Shown here in pieces: positions 28,801 to 37,883 of a DNA stretch of 64,000 bases; the first letter of the stretch is position 1, and each line of letters begins with the position of its first letter. This stretch comes from Quatrionicoccus australiensis. Its GTDB lineage: Bacteria; Pseudomonadota; Gammaproteobacteria; Burkholderiales; Rhodocyclaceae. The translations under genes and the position numbers were made by a program. The notes beneath the pieces are model-generated. The model was not told the DNA's origin. It was given only the letters and a program-made list of their open reading frames with translations, and searched no databases. The stretch lies in assembly GCF_020510425.1 (NCBI RefSeq), contig NZ_JAHBAH010000001.1, positions 1,426,001 to 1,490,000 on the forward strand, in the 5' to 3' direction.

Positions 28801-28894
28801 CGCGGATCGGCGCCTGCGCCGGCAGAATGTGCGTCAGGTGCTCGAGCCAGTGCTGCAGGCGTTCGCGGACGGGCAGTTCGGTGGCGTCGTGCAT
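25868..28894 (-). CDS. dabA: DabA (DUF2309), carbonic-anhydrase-like subunit of an inorganic-carbon uptake complex
   Basis: A 1008-residue soluble protein. The N-terminus has [20 protein letters not shown], typical of DUF2309. The predicted metal site is Cys486 and Asp488 in [11 protein letters not shown], His676 in [12 protein letters not shown] and Cys691 in [12 protein letters not shown]. The His-to-Cys distance of 15 matches the published Halothiobacillus DabA site (Cys351, Asp353, His524, Cys539, as I recall it). DabA with DabB is thought to hydrate CO2 to bicarbonate in a one-way, energy-coupled manner. The ATG at 28894 follows the preceding gene's stop by one base. Confidence 0.93.
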   Translation of the reverse strand: [1008 protein letters not shown]

Positions 28895-28895
28895 C

Positions 28896-30341
28896 TCAGG
28901 CTCCGAACAGACGGGCGACCTGGCCGATGCTGCCGGCGACCAGATCGAGCAGCGGCGCCGGCCACAGGCCGAGCCCGACGATAGCAAAGGCGAGGATGCC
29001 GGCCGCGCTCATTTCGGTACGCGTCATGTCGGCCAATTGCATCGGCTCGCCCTTGAGGCAGAGGCGGCCAATCACGCGCAGGCTGTAGGCGGCGCCGATC
29101 AGCATCGCGACGCCAAGCAGCAACACCCAGCCCTGCCAGCGGGCGAAACCGCCGATCAATGCATGCAGTTCGGCGATGAAGCCGGCGCTGCCCGGCAGAC
29201 CTAGTGCGGCAAGCAGCGCGAAGGCGATGAAAAAGGCAAAACGCGGCGCCTGCCCGGTCAACGTGCCGTAATCGGCCAAATCCCGGCTATGCGTGCGCTG
29301 GTAAAGGAGACCGACGAGCAGGAAGAGCAGGCCGGCGGTCAGGCCGTGCGCCACCATCTGCATCACCGCGCCGGTCAGGCCGGTGACGTTCAGCGTCGCG
29401 ATGCCGAGCAGCACGACGCCCATGTGCGAGATCGACGAATAGGCGACCATCGCCTTCAGATCCTGCTGCCGCCAGGCGAGGATGCCGCCGTAGAGCAGGC
29501 TGACGCAGGCAAGCAGGGCCAGCCAGTCCTGCGTTGCGAGCAAGGCGGCAGGCAGGGTTTCGGCAGCGCGAATCAGGCCGTAGGCACCCATCTTGAGCAG
29601 CACGCCGGAGAGCAGGATGGAGACCGGACTAGGCGCCTCGACATGGGCCAGCGGCAGCCAGCCGTGCAGCGGAAAGACCGGCATCTTGACGCCGAAACCG
29701 ATGAACAGGCCGGCGAAAATCAACAGCTGCATGTTGAGCGGCAGACCGCGCCCGCCGGCCGCCATGTCGGCCATCGCAAAACTGTGGCCGGGCGCCGCGT
29801 CGTACAAAAAGAGCAGTGCGACCAGCATGAACACCGAGCCGCCCAGCGTATAGAGGAAGAAATTGAGCGCCGCCTTTTGCCGGTTCGGCCCGCCCAGGCG
29901 GTCGATCAGGAAGAACAGCGGCAGCAGCGTCGCTTCCCAGAACACATAGAACAGCGACCAGTCGCGCGCGGTGAACACGCCGAACATCGCCGATTCGAGC
30001 AGCAGGACGAGCATGAAATAAAGGCGGGCCCCCTCTTCCATGCGCCGCGAGACAAGCACGGCGATCAGCGTCAGCAGGGCGGTCAACAGCACCATGGCGA
30101 GCGAAATGCCATCGACGCCGAGCGCGAAATAGGAACCCAGGCGCTTGTTCCAGGCCTGGCTTTCGAACATCTGGATGGCAGCACCGGCCGGCTCGAATTG
30201 CACCGCCAGCCAGCCGGAATAGGCTAGCGCGGCCAGCGCGAAAAGCATGGCCGTCTGCCAAAGCGGCAGGGCGCGCCGGGCCGGCAGCAAGGCAACGGCT
30301 GCCGCCCCGAGCACTGGCATGAAGACCAGTACTTTCAGCAC
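28896..30341 (-). CDS. NuoM-like proton-conducting subunit, first gene of the dab operon
   Basis: A 481-residue protein with about 14 membrane helices. NuoM landmarks are intact: the TM5 Glu in LFYVFWEATLLPLFFLIDRLGG, the TM7 Lys and His in GFGVKMPVFPLHGWLPLAHVEAPSPVS, and the TM8 Lys in LLKMGAYGLIR. A GTG start at 30341 has GGAGG eleven bases before it; an ATG at 30320 is an alternative. It leads the operon and is followed by dabA after one base. A role in proton coupling of DabA is inferred from position. Confidence 0.87.
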   Translation of the reverse strand: MLKVLVFMPVLGAAAVALLPARRALPLWQTAMLFALAALAYSGWLAVQFEPAGAAIQMFESQAWNKRLGSYFALGVDGISLAMVLLTALLTLIAVLVSRRMEEGARLYFMLVLLLESAMFGVFTARDWSLFYVFWEATLLPLFFLIDRLGGPNRQKAALNFFLYTLGGSVFMLVALLFLYDAAPGHSFAMADMAAGGRGLPLNMQLLIFAGLFIGFGVKMPVFPLHGWLPLAHVEAPSPVSILLSGVLLKMGAYGLIRAAETLPAALLATQDWLALLACVSLLYGGILAWRQQDLKAMVAYSSISHMGVVLLGIATLNVTGLTGAVMQMVAHGLTAGLLFLLVGLLYQRTHSRDLADYGTLTGQAPRFAFFIAFALLAALGLPGSAGFIAELHALIGGFARWQGWVLLLGVAMLIGAAYSLRVIGRLCLKGEPMQLADMTRTEMSAAGILAFAIVGLGLWPAPLLDLVAGSIGQVARLFGA

Positions 30342-30510
30342 TCCCAGAATCCTCCGGCGGTTTGTGAAACCGTCATTTTTTGCATTCCGTGATTATGCCA
30401 GCGCCCCCGCGGCAAAAGGCAAACAGAAAGCGGTTTGACAGCCCCAGCCCGCTTCGCTAAATTGATTGTTTCCCCCAACCCACAGATCAAATCTTAATAA
30501 GGAGATCACC

Positions 30511-31110
30511 ATGGCCGTTCTCGTCGGCAAGCAAGCCCCGGATTTCACCGCCACCGCCGTCTTTGGCAACAACGAAATCAAGGACCTGAAACTCTCCGAT
30601 TTCAAGGGCAAGCCGGTTGTCCTGTTCTTCTACCCGCTCGACTTCACCTTCGTCTGCCCGTCCGAGCTGATCGCCTTCGATCACCGCCTGGAAGAGTTCA
30701 AGCAGCGCGGCGTTGAAGTGATCGGCGTCTCGATCGACTCCCAGTTCACCCACCTGGCCTGGAAAAACACCGCGATCAAGGACGGCGGTATCGGCCAGGT
30801 CGGCTACCCGCTGGTTGCCGACATCAAGCACGACATCTGCCGCGCCTACGACGTCGAACTCGAAGGTGCCGGTGTTGCACTGCGCGGCTCCTTCCTGATC
30901 GACAAGACCGGTGTCGTCATGCACCAGGTCGTCAACATGCTGCCGCTCGGCCGCAACATCGACGAAATGCTGCGCATGGTCGATGCCCTGCAGTTCTTCG
31001 AAGAACACGGCGAAGTCTGCCCGGCCGGCTGGGCCAAGGGCAAACCGGGCATGACCGCCTCGACCGAAGGCGTCGCCGCCTACCTCGCGAAGAACGCCAA
31101 GAAGCTGTAA
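30511..31110 (+). CDS. 2-Cys peroxiredoxin (AhpC/Prx1 type)
   Basis: A 199-residue thiol peroxidase. The peroxidatic Cys49 lies in [13 protein letters not shown], and the resolving Cys170 lies in GEVCPAGW. It starts [19 protein letters not shown] after a strong AAGGAGATCACC site, and an upstream in-frame start without family similarity is rejected. The enzyme reduces hydrogen peroxide and organic peroxides using thioredoxin or AhpF-like donors. It is divergent from the dab operon and has its own terminator. Confidence 0.95.
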   Translation: MAVLVGKQAPDFTATAVFGNNEIKDLKLSDFKGKPVVLFFYPLDFTFVCPSELIAFDHRLEEFKQRGVEVIGVSIDSQFTHLAWKNTAIKDGGIGQVGYPLVADIKHDICRAYDVELEGAGVALRGSFLIDKTGVVMHQVVNMLPLGRNIDEMLRMVDALQFFEEHGEVCPAGWAKGKPGMTASTEGVAAYLAKNAKKL

Positions 31111-31140
31111 TTTGCTGCCGTCGCCCTGACGGGACGGAAC

Positions 31141-31186
31141 AAAAAGCCCCGTATGCCATACCAACGGCACACGGGGCTTTTTTTTA
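31141..31186 (+). terminator. Terminator after the peroxiredoxin gene
   Basis: AAAAAGCCCCGT...ACGGGGCTTTTTTTT forms a hairpin with a long T run, 30 bases after the stop codon. Confidence 0.88.
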
Positions 31187-31253
31187 TCCTGACAAAAAAT
31201 CCCGGAAGAGACTAAAATTTGACACTTTTGCAAGTTCTGGATCCAAAGCAATC

Positions 31254-31841
31254 ATGGCAGACACGGAATTTCTCAGCACCCGCCAAGCAGCGTTACGCCT
31301 TGGCGTATCCCTCGGCACCGTACAAAACATGGTGGAAAGCGGCGCCCTTGACGCATGGAAGACGGCCGGCGGCCATCGCCGCATCCCGGCCACCTCGGTC
31401 GAGGCCATGCTGGCCAGGCGCAAGAGCCAGAGCAGCACAACGGAAACGGTTGCCAGCCTCGACATCCTGATTGCCGAAGACGACCCCATCCTGCAAAAGC
31501 TTTACCAGGCAACCTTCGAGCGCTGGAACCTGCCGCTCCAGTTGCGCATCGTCGACAACGGTTTTGAAGGCCTGCTCCAAGTTGGCCAGCGCATGCCCGA
31601 TGTCCTGATCGCCGACCTGATGATGCCCGGCATGGACGGTTTCGAGATGATTCGTCGCCTGCGCGCCAACCCGGATCTCGCTGCCATGGATATCGTCGTG
31701 ATCAGCGCCATCGACAGTGCCGAGATCGCCCGGCAGGGCCTGCCGGAAGACGTCACGATATTTGCCAAACCGATCCCCTTCCACGAAATCAAGGGCTTCA
31801 TGCTTGGCCGCCTGGCCTCGCGCCAGCGCCCGGTGCGCTGA
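31254..31841 (+). CDS. Regulator with excisionase/MerR-type HTH and receiver domain
   Basis: A 195-residue protein. Residues about 5-52 form an excisionase-like helix-turn-helix (FLSTRQAALRLGVSLGTVQNMVESG, then TAGGHRRIPATSV). Residues about 70-185 form a receiver domain (ILIAEDDPILQKLYQ, phospho-acceptor in DVLIADLMMPGMDGFEM, Ser in VVISAID, Lys in IFAKPI). This HTH-first order is opposite to OmpR-type regulators. It stands 103 bases before a soluble chemotaxis receptor and may act in the same pathway, but no kinase is nearby. Confidence 0.85.
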   Translation: MADTEFLSTRQAALRLGVSLGTVQNMVESGALDAWKTAGGHRRIPATSVEAMLARRKSQSSTTETVASLDILIAEDDPILQKLYQATFERWNLPLQLRIVDNGFEGLLQVGQRMPDVLIADLMMPGMDGFEMIRRLRANPDLAAMDIVVISAIDSAEIARQGLPEDVTIFAKPIPFHEIKGFMLGRLASRQRPVR

Positions 31842-31944
31842 TCCCGCAGCACAGTGACAGACCGCAAAACGGCGGCGTAATATCCGGCGCAACGCAGCCG
31901 CCCCACCCGGTGGCTGCAACACATAATAAGCAGGAGACAAAACC

Positions 31945-33462
31945 ATGGGATTTTTTGGCAACAATGGCGCGCTCGACAAGATCGATCGCGATATTTCGGC
32001 GATTGCCGATGGCAGTGCCGATCTCTCGCTGGCCGTCGGCAACTCCGGCAACGATGCCACCGGACGCATCTCCGGCAACATCAACCGTTTCTTCAGCCGC
32101 GTCCGTGACCTGATTTCCCACGCCCGCGTGCGCAGCGTCAGCATTGCCGCCGACGCCGCCCGGATGAATCACCTCGTGCAACAGACCGACGATGCCGTAC
32201 GCCGCCAGGAGTCATTGGCAAGCGCCGTGTTCGAGTCGAGCAATCGGGTCAACCGGGCAGTCAGCGAAGTTGCCACCAATTCCGACGCCATCCAGGCCTC
32301 GACCCAGAACAATCTCGATCTCGCCCAACGTTCGCTGGAACAGATGGAAACCGTGGCGAGCACGATGCGCTCGACCAACGAACACATCGAGCACTTTTCC
32401 TCGACGGTCAGCGAACTGCATACCAGTTCGATGAAGATCAACGAGATCGTCTCGCTGATCAACGACATTTCCGACCAGACCAACCTGCTTGCCCTCAACG
32501 CCGCCATCGAAGCCGCACGGGCCGGCGAAGCCGGGCGCGGCTTCGCGGTGGTTGCCGACGAAGTGCGCAAACTGGCCGAGAAGGTCAAGACGGCGACCCA
32601 GGTCATCGGCCAGAACACCCAGTCGATGATCAACCTGGTCGCCGACACTTCGAGCAAGACCCAAACCATCGTTGGCGAGGTCACGCGCGCCAACGAATAC
32701 ATCGAAACCTCGGCGGCCGACCTGACCACCATGGTCGGCGACTTCAAGCGCACCACCGAACAACTGACGACAATTGCCGGCGCCATCTACAACCTGCGTG
32801 AAAGCAACCAGAGCATCCACGGCGAAGTCGAGGAAATCCGCAATCACTCGCTGGACATTTCCGGCCGCATGAAACAGTGCCTGGGTTCGGCCAAGACCTT
32901 GCGCGAATCGACCGAAGACCTGCAATGCACGCTGGCCGACTTCCGCACCGGCAACAGCATGTTCGATACCCTGCACGACAAGTGCGCCAGCTTCCGCGAC
33001 CAGGTTGCAGCCGTTCTGCAGCGCCTCAGCGACCGTGGCGTCAATGTCTTCGACCAAGCCTACAAGGACATCCCCGGCTCCAACCCGAAACGCTTCACGA
33101 CCGCCTACGACGGCCAGTGCGACAGCGAACTGACCCGGATGTACGACGATCTGCTGCGCAACGTGCAAGGCCTGACCTATTCGCTGGCGGTTGATACCAA
33201 CGGCTATGCCCCGGCCCACAACGGCTTGTTCTCGAACCCGCCCTGCGGCGATCCGGCGATCGACCTGACCAAGTGCCGCCACAAGCGCATCTTCAGCGAC
33301 CCGGTCGGCCTGAAACTCGCCAAGAACCAGAAATCGTCACTGTTCCAGACCTACGTCCGCGACACCGGCGAAATCCTCAACGACCTGTCGATGCCCATCA
33401 TCATCAACGGCCGCCACTGGGGCGCCGTGCGCATCGGCTTCAAGACGGATCTGGTAGTTTAG
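31945..33462 (+). CDS. Cytoplasmic methyl-accepting chemotaxis protein
   Basis: A 505-residue receptor with no membrane helix. A long coiled-coil region holds the signalling tip hallmark [40 protein letters not shown] near residues 170-210. The C-terminal 150 residues form a separate sensor-like domain ([56 protein letters not shown]) resembling Cache/PAS-type ligand domains placed after the signalling unit. It contains several Cys and His residues that could hold a cofactor. It should signal through CheA/CheW encoded elsewhere; the stimulus is unknown. Confidence 0.88.
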   Translation: MGFFGNNGALDKIDRDISAIADGSADLSLAVGNSGNDATGRISGNINRFFSRVRDLISHARVRSVSIAADAARMNHLVQQTDDAVRRQESLASAVFESSNRVNRAVSEVATNSDAIQASTQNNLDLAQRSLEQMETVASTMRSTNEHIEHFSSTVSELHTSSMKINEIVSLINDISDQTNLLALNAAIEAARAGEAGRGFAVVADEVRKLAEKVKTATQVIGQNTQSMINLVADTSSKTQTIVGEVTRANEYIETSAADLTTMVGDFKRTTEQLTTIAGAIYNLRESNQSIHGEVEEIRNHSLDISGRMKQCLGSAKTLRESTEDLQCTLADFRTGNSMFDTLHDKCASFRDQVAAVLQRLSDRGVNVFDQAYKDIPGSNPKRFTTAYDGQCDSELTRMYDDLLRNVQGLTYSLAVDTNGYAPAHNGLFSNPPCGDPAIDLTKCRHKRIFSDPVGLKLAKNQKSSLFQTYVRDTGEILNDLSMPIIINGRHWGAVRIGFKTDLVV

Positions 33463-33467
33463 AGGCA

Positions 33468-33532
33468 GGATCGAGGATCGAGGATCAAGGATCAAGGATC
33501 GAGGGGGAAGCTAACAGCTCGATCCTCGATCC
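33468..33532. repeat. Heptamer tandem repeat with inverted partner
   Basis: Five tandem copies of GGATC(G/A)A run from 33468 to 33502. The inverse TCGATCCTCGATCC lies at 33519-33532 and can pair with the first two copies. The structure fills the space between the convergent chemotaxis receptor and dnaE genes and could act as a terminator for either, though the T run is missing. Confidence 0.7.
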
Positions 33533-33539
33533 TAGGCAA

Positions 33540-36500
33540 CTAATAAACGATCTCGACGTTTTCCGGCTGCAGCCAGCCCTTGAGCGCTTCGAGCAGCATG
33601 TCGTCGAGACGCACCCGGTAGTTTTCGCCGAGCATGATGTCGCACTCGGCCTGGCCGTTGTTGTAGTGGATGCGCACCGGCGCCGGCCCTGGCGCAAAGG
33701 GCTGCAGCAGTGACTTCAGCTTGCGCGCGTCGGCCGTGCCATTCATGCGCAGCTGCAGACACTTCGAGAAACGGGCGCGCGCTTCGCCGATGGTCATCAG
33801 CTTGTCGGCCGTCACGCTGTTGCCGCCGGAAAACTCGTCGTAGCGGACCCGCCCTTCGATGATCAGCACCTCGTCGGTAACGATCTTGCTGCGTTCGGCC
33901 TCGAACAGCTCGTTGAACACCGTGACTTCGATCATGCCGGTACCGTCGTCGAGCTGCACGAACAGCATCTTGCCGCGCCGCGTCATCTGCGTGCGCACGC
34001 CCACCACGACCCCGGCCAGCGCCGTCGTTTCCTTGGACGGTTCGAGGCGGTTCAGCGGTCGACGGATGAAACGCGACAATTCCTTCTTGCAGGTGTTGTA
34101 CGGGTGGCCCGAGAAGAAGAAGCCGAGCGCCGTCTTTTCCTGCATCAGCAGTTCTTTTTCGTCCCAGGGTTTGACCGTCAGGTACTGCGGCGCATGTTCC
34201 TCGGCGACCGAACCGATGTCGAACAGGCTGGTCTGCATCGCATTGCGCTCGGACTGCTCGGCAAACTCCATGGCGATGCCGACCGAAGCCAGCAACTTGT
34301 GGCGATCCGTATCGATGCAATCGAAAGCGCCGGCCTTGATCAGCGCCTCGGTGGTGCGACGATTGACCATGCGCTTGTCGCAGCGCTTGCAGAAATCGAA
34401 CAGGTCCTTGAACGGCCCGCCGGCATCGCGGGCGCGCAGGATGTCATTGACCGCCTGCTCGCCGGTGCCCTTGACCGCCCCCAGACCGTAGCGGATGGTC
34501 TGGCGGTCGACCGGCTCAAAGCGGTAATTTGACGCATTGACGTCCGGCCCGAGCATCTTGAGCTTGTTGGCAGGCCCCACGGCATCTTCGTAGAAGATCT
34601 TCACCGAGTCGGTGTTGTCCATATCGGAGGACATGGTCGCCGCCATGAAGGCCGAACAGTGGTGCGCCTTGAGCCAGGCGGTGTGATAGGTGACGACGGC
34701 GTAGGCGGCGGTGTGCGACTTGTTAAAGCCGTATTCCGCGAACTTGGTCATCAGGTCGAACAGTTGTTCGGCGAGCGCCGGATCGTAGCCCTTTTCCTTG
34801 GCACCGGCGGCAATCGTCTCGCGGTGCTTGGCCATTTCCTCGGGCTTCTTCTTGCCCATTGCCCGGCGCAGCATGTCGGCGCCACCCAGCGTGTAGCCGC
34901 CGATGATCTGCGAGATCTGCATCACCTGTTCCTGGTACACGATGACGCCGTAGGTCGGCGACAGGCAGGCGGTCAGGTCGGGGTGGAAATAATCGATCTT
35001 CTGCTGGCCCTTTTTGCGCAAGATGAAGTCGTCGACCATCCCGGAGCCGAGCGGGCCGGGGCGATAGAGCGCCAGCACAGCGATGATGTCTTCGAAACGG
35101 TCGGGCGCCAGCTTTTTCAGCAGCTTTTTCATGCCTTCCGATTCAACCTGGAAGATCGCCGTCGTATTGGCGTCCTTGAGGATCTGGTAGGCGGCAGGGT
35201 CGGTGAAGCCGAGGCTCATCAGGTCGAGTTTCTCGCCGGTCATGCGACGGATGTACTCGACGGCCAGTTCGATAATGGTCAGATTTCGCAGACCCAAAAA
35301 GTCGAACTTGACCAGGCCGACCTTCTCGACGTCGTCCTTGTCGAACTGCGACACCGTGGACGCATCGCTGCCGGTCGCCTGGTAGATCGGGCAGAACTCA
35401 GTGATCTTGCCCGGCGCGATCAGCACGCCGCCGGCGTGCATGCCGACATTTCGCGTCAAATCCTCGAGTCGACCGGCGAGATCGAACAGTTCGCGGATGG
35501 TTTCGCCGTCGCCGTCGCCCTGCATCATTTCCTTGAGCTGCGGCTCCTGCTCCAGCGCCTCGGCCAGCGATACCGGCTTGTTCTGGACGATCGGGATGAG
35601 CTTGGAAATGCGGTCGCACATCGAGTACGGCAGGCCGAAGACGCGGCCGACGTCGCGGATCACCGCCTTCGAGGACATCGTACCGAAGGTGGCGATCTGG
35701 CTGACCGCATCCTCGCCGTAGTGCTGCCGCACGTACTCGATGACGCGCCAGCGGTTGTCCTGGCAGAAGTCGACGTCGAAGTCGGGCATCGAGACCCGTT
35801 CCGGGTTCAGGAAACGCTCGAAGAGCAGTGCGTAAGCGAGCGGATCAAGGTCGGTAATCAGCAGGCTGTAGGCGACCAGCGAACCAGCACCGGAACCCCG
35901 GCCCGGCCCGACCGGCACGCCGTTTTCCTTGGCCCACTTGATGAAGTCCGCCACGATCAGGAAGTAGCCGGGGAAGCCCATCTGCAGGATGGTGTTGCAT
36001 TCGAAGACCAGGCGCTCGTCGTACTCCGGGCGGCGCTTCAGGCGCTCCTCCGGGTCCGGGTAAAGCTGTTCGAGACGGAACTCCAGCCCCCTCTTGGCTT
36101 CAGCGACGAGAAACTCGTCGATGGTCATGCCTTCCGGGATCGGGAAGTTGGGCAGGAAGTTCTTGCCCAGAGTCAGCTCGATATTGCAGCGCCGAGCAAT
36201 TTCCAGCGTATTTTCCAGCGCCTCCGGCAGATCGGCGAACAGCTCGACCATCTCGGCCTGGGTCTTGAAATACTGCTCTTGCGTGTAGATCTTCGGGCGC
36301 CGGTGATCGCCCAGCACGTAGCCTTCGGCGATGCAGACGCGCGCCTCGTGCGCCTGGAAGTCGTCGCGGTTCATGAACTGGATGGGGTGCGTCGCGACCA
36401 GCGGAATCCCCGTCTCGCCGGCCAGATCGGCCGTCTGCTGGACGATGGCTTCCTGCTGCGGCTGGCCGTAGCGCTGGACTTCGAGGTAGAAGGCGCCGGG

Positions 36501-36989
36501 GAAAATCGCTTCCCAGGCCTTGGCGCGTTCGCCGGCCAGATCGAAATTGCCGTTGATCAGCGCTTCGCCGACATCGCCGAGATGCGCGCCGGACAGCGCG
36601 ATCAGGCCGTCGCAGCCGATTTCCGTAAACCATTCGCGGCGGATTTCGGCGCGGTCGCGCCGGCCTTCGACGAGATAGGCCTTGCTCAGTAGTTCGCACA
36701 ACTGCTGGTAGCCGGCGCGGGACCGCACCAGCAGCAACAGGCGACAGGCATCCTCCGGCGACTCCGGGTTGGCGATCCAGACGTCGGCCCCGGCCACCGG
36801 CTTGACGCCCTTGCCGCGCGCGCCGCTGTAGAACTTGACGAGACCGAACAGGTTGCCGAGATCGGTCAGCGCCATGGCCGGCATGCCGTCGCCGGCGGCG
36901 CGCTTGACGGCGTCGCCGATGCGGACGATGCCGTCGGTCACGGAGTATTCGGAATGGAGGCGGAGGTGGACGTAGCGCGGCGAATTCAT
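33540..36989 (-). CDS. dnaE: DNA polymerase III alpha subunit
   Basis: A 1149-residue replicative polymerase, close to E. coli DnaE (1160). It starts MNSPRYVHLRLHSEYSVTDG, the PHP domain, and has the catalytic acids in MPDFDVDFCQDNR within VGPGRGSGAGSLVAYSL...DLDP. It then has the fingers region (GMHAGGVLIAPG, QVESEGMKKLLKKL, YQEQVMQIS) and a C-terminal OB fold (LAGVVVGVRTQMTRRGKMLFVQLDDGTG). The in-frame start at 37052 would add 21 unrelated residues. It ends convergently with the chemotaxis gene. Confidence 0.97.
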   Translation of the reverse strand: MNSPRYVHLRLHSEYSVTDGIVRIGDAVKRAAGDGMPAMALTDLGNLFGLVKFYSGARGKGVKPVAGADVWIANPESPEDACRLLLLVRSRAGYQQLCELLSKAYLVEGRRDRAEIRREWFTEIGCDGLIALSGAHLGDVGEALINGNFDLAGERAKAWEAIFPGAFYLEVQRYGQPQQEAIVQQTADLAGETGIPLVATHPIQFMNRDDFQAHEARVCIAEGYVLGDHRRPKIYTQEQYFKTQAEMVELFADLPEALENTLEIARRCNIELTLGKNFLPNFPIPEGMTIDEFLVAEAKRGLEFRLEQLYPDPEERLKRRPEYDERLVFECNTILQMGFPGYFLIVADFIKWAKENGVPVGPGRGSGAGSLVAYSLLITDLDPLAYALLFERFLNPERVSMPDFDVDFCQDNRWRVIEYVRQHYGEDAVSQIATFGTMSSKAVIRDVGRVFGLPYSMCDRISKLIPIVQNKPVSLAEALEQEPQLKEMMQGDGDGETIRELFDLAGRLEDLTRNVGMHAGGVLIAPGKITEFCPIYQATGSDASTVSQFDKDDVEKVGLVKFDFLGLRNLTIIELAVEYIRRMTGEKLDLMSLGFTDPAAYQILKDANTTAIFQVESEGMKKLLKKLAPDRFEDIIAVLALYRPGPLGSGMVDDFILRKKGQQKIDYFHPDLTACLSPTYGVIVYQEQVMQISQIIGGYTLGGADMLRRAMGKKKPEEMAKHRETIAAGAKEKGYDPALAEQLFDLMTKFAEYGFNKSHTAAYAVVTYHTAWLKAHHCSAFMAATMSSDMDNTDSVKIFYEDAVGPANKLKMLGPDVNASNYRFEPVDRQTIRYGLGAVKGTGEQAVNDILRARDAGGPFKDLFDFCKRCDKRMVNRRTTEALIKAGAFDCIDTDRHKLLASVGIAMEFAEQSERNAMQTSLFDIGSVAEEHAPQYLTVKPWDEKELLMQEKTALGFFFSGHPYNTCKKELSRFIRRPLNRLEPSKETTALAGVVVGVRTQMTRRGKMLFVQLDDGTGMIEVTVFNELFEAERSKIVTDEVLIIEGRVRYDEFSGGNSVTADKLMTIGEARARFSKCLQLRMNGTADARKLKSLLQPFAPGPAPVRIHYNNGQAECDIMLGENYRVRLDDMLLEALKGWLQPENVEIVY

Positions 36990-37094
36990 GGGCGCAATTT
37001 TACCGCGCCGGACCGCCTGCTCCGGCCGGCCGATTACATTTTCTCGGGGCATCGGCTAGATTAGCGGATTCAAATAAAAACATAGGAGACCCAG

Positions 37095-37883
37095 ATGACC
37101 GCAACCGAACCCCTCGTCCTCCGGCATGACCGCGCCGACGGCCTGACCACGCTGACCCTGAACCGCCCGGGCCAGTTCAATTCGCTGTCCAAAGAGATGT
37201 TAACCGCCCTGCAGGCCGAGCTCGACGGCATCGCCGCCAACCCGGCCGTGCGTGTCGTCGTGCTCGCCGGTGCCGGCAAGGCCTTTTGCGCCGGTCACGA
37301 TCTCAAGGAAATGCGCGCCAATCACAGCAAGGAATTCATGCAGGCGCTGTTCAAGCAGTGCGGCGACCTGATGCTCAGCATCACGCGCCTGCCGCAACCG
37401 GTGATCGCGCGCATTCACGGCATCGCCACCGCCGCCGGCTGCCAGCTGGTGTCGATGTGCGATCTCGCCGTTGCCGCCGATGTCGCCCGCTTTGCCGTCT
37501 CCGGGATCAATGTCGGACTGTTCTGCTCGACACCGGCGGTCGGCCTGGCGCGCAATCTCGGGCGCAAAAATGCCCTCGAAATGCTGTTGACCGGTGAGTT
37601 CATCGATGCGCTGGAAGCCAAGGCCAAGGGCCTGGTGAATCGCGTCGTCCCGGCCGACGCGCTGGATACGGAAATCGAGCGCCTGGCCGGCAGCATCATT
37701 GCCAAGAGCGCGGTCGCCGTGCGCATGGGCAAGGGGATGTTCTACCAACAGCTGGAAATGGGCCTGGACGAGGCCTATGCCTATGCCGGCGAAGTGATGG
37801 CCTGCAACATGATGAGCGCCGATGCCGGCGAAGGCATCGACGCATTCATGCAGAAACGCCAGCCGCTCTATACCGGCGCTTAA
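37095..37883 (+). CDS. Enoyl-CoA hydratase/isomerase family protein
   Basis: A 262-residue crotonase-fold protein. The oxyanion-hole segments are VVLAGAGKAFCAGHDLKEM near residues 56-74 and ARIHGIATAAGCQLVSMCDLAVAAD near 105-130. The usual second catalytic Glu region reads FSVSGINVGLF-like (RFAVSGINVGLFCSTPAVG), so the exact reaction (hydratase, isomerase or hydrolase) is unclear. It begins after a TAGGAGACC site. Its stop overlaps the end of the convergent GGDEF-EAL gene by four bases. Confidence 0.87.
   Translation: MTATEPLVLRHDRADGLTTLTLNRPGQFNSLSKEMLTALQAELDGIAANPAVRVVVLAGAGKAFCAGHDLKEMRANHSKEFMQALFKQCGDLMLSITRLPQPVIARIHGIATAAGCQLVSMCDLAVAADVARFAVSGINVGLFCSTPAVGLARNLGRKNALEMLLTGEFIDALEAKAKGLVNRVVPADALDTEIERLAGSIIAKSAVAVRMGKGMFYQQLEMGLDEAYAYAGEVMACNMMSADAGEGIDAFMQKRQPLYTGA

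Noticed and set aside
33468..33532. CRISPR-like or Rho-independent terminator
   Set aside because: There are no spacers, and no T run follows the hairpin. It is listed as a repeat only.
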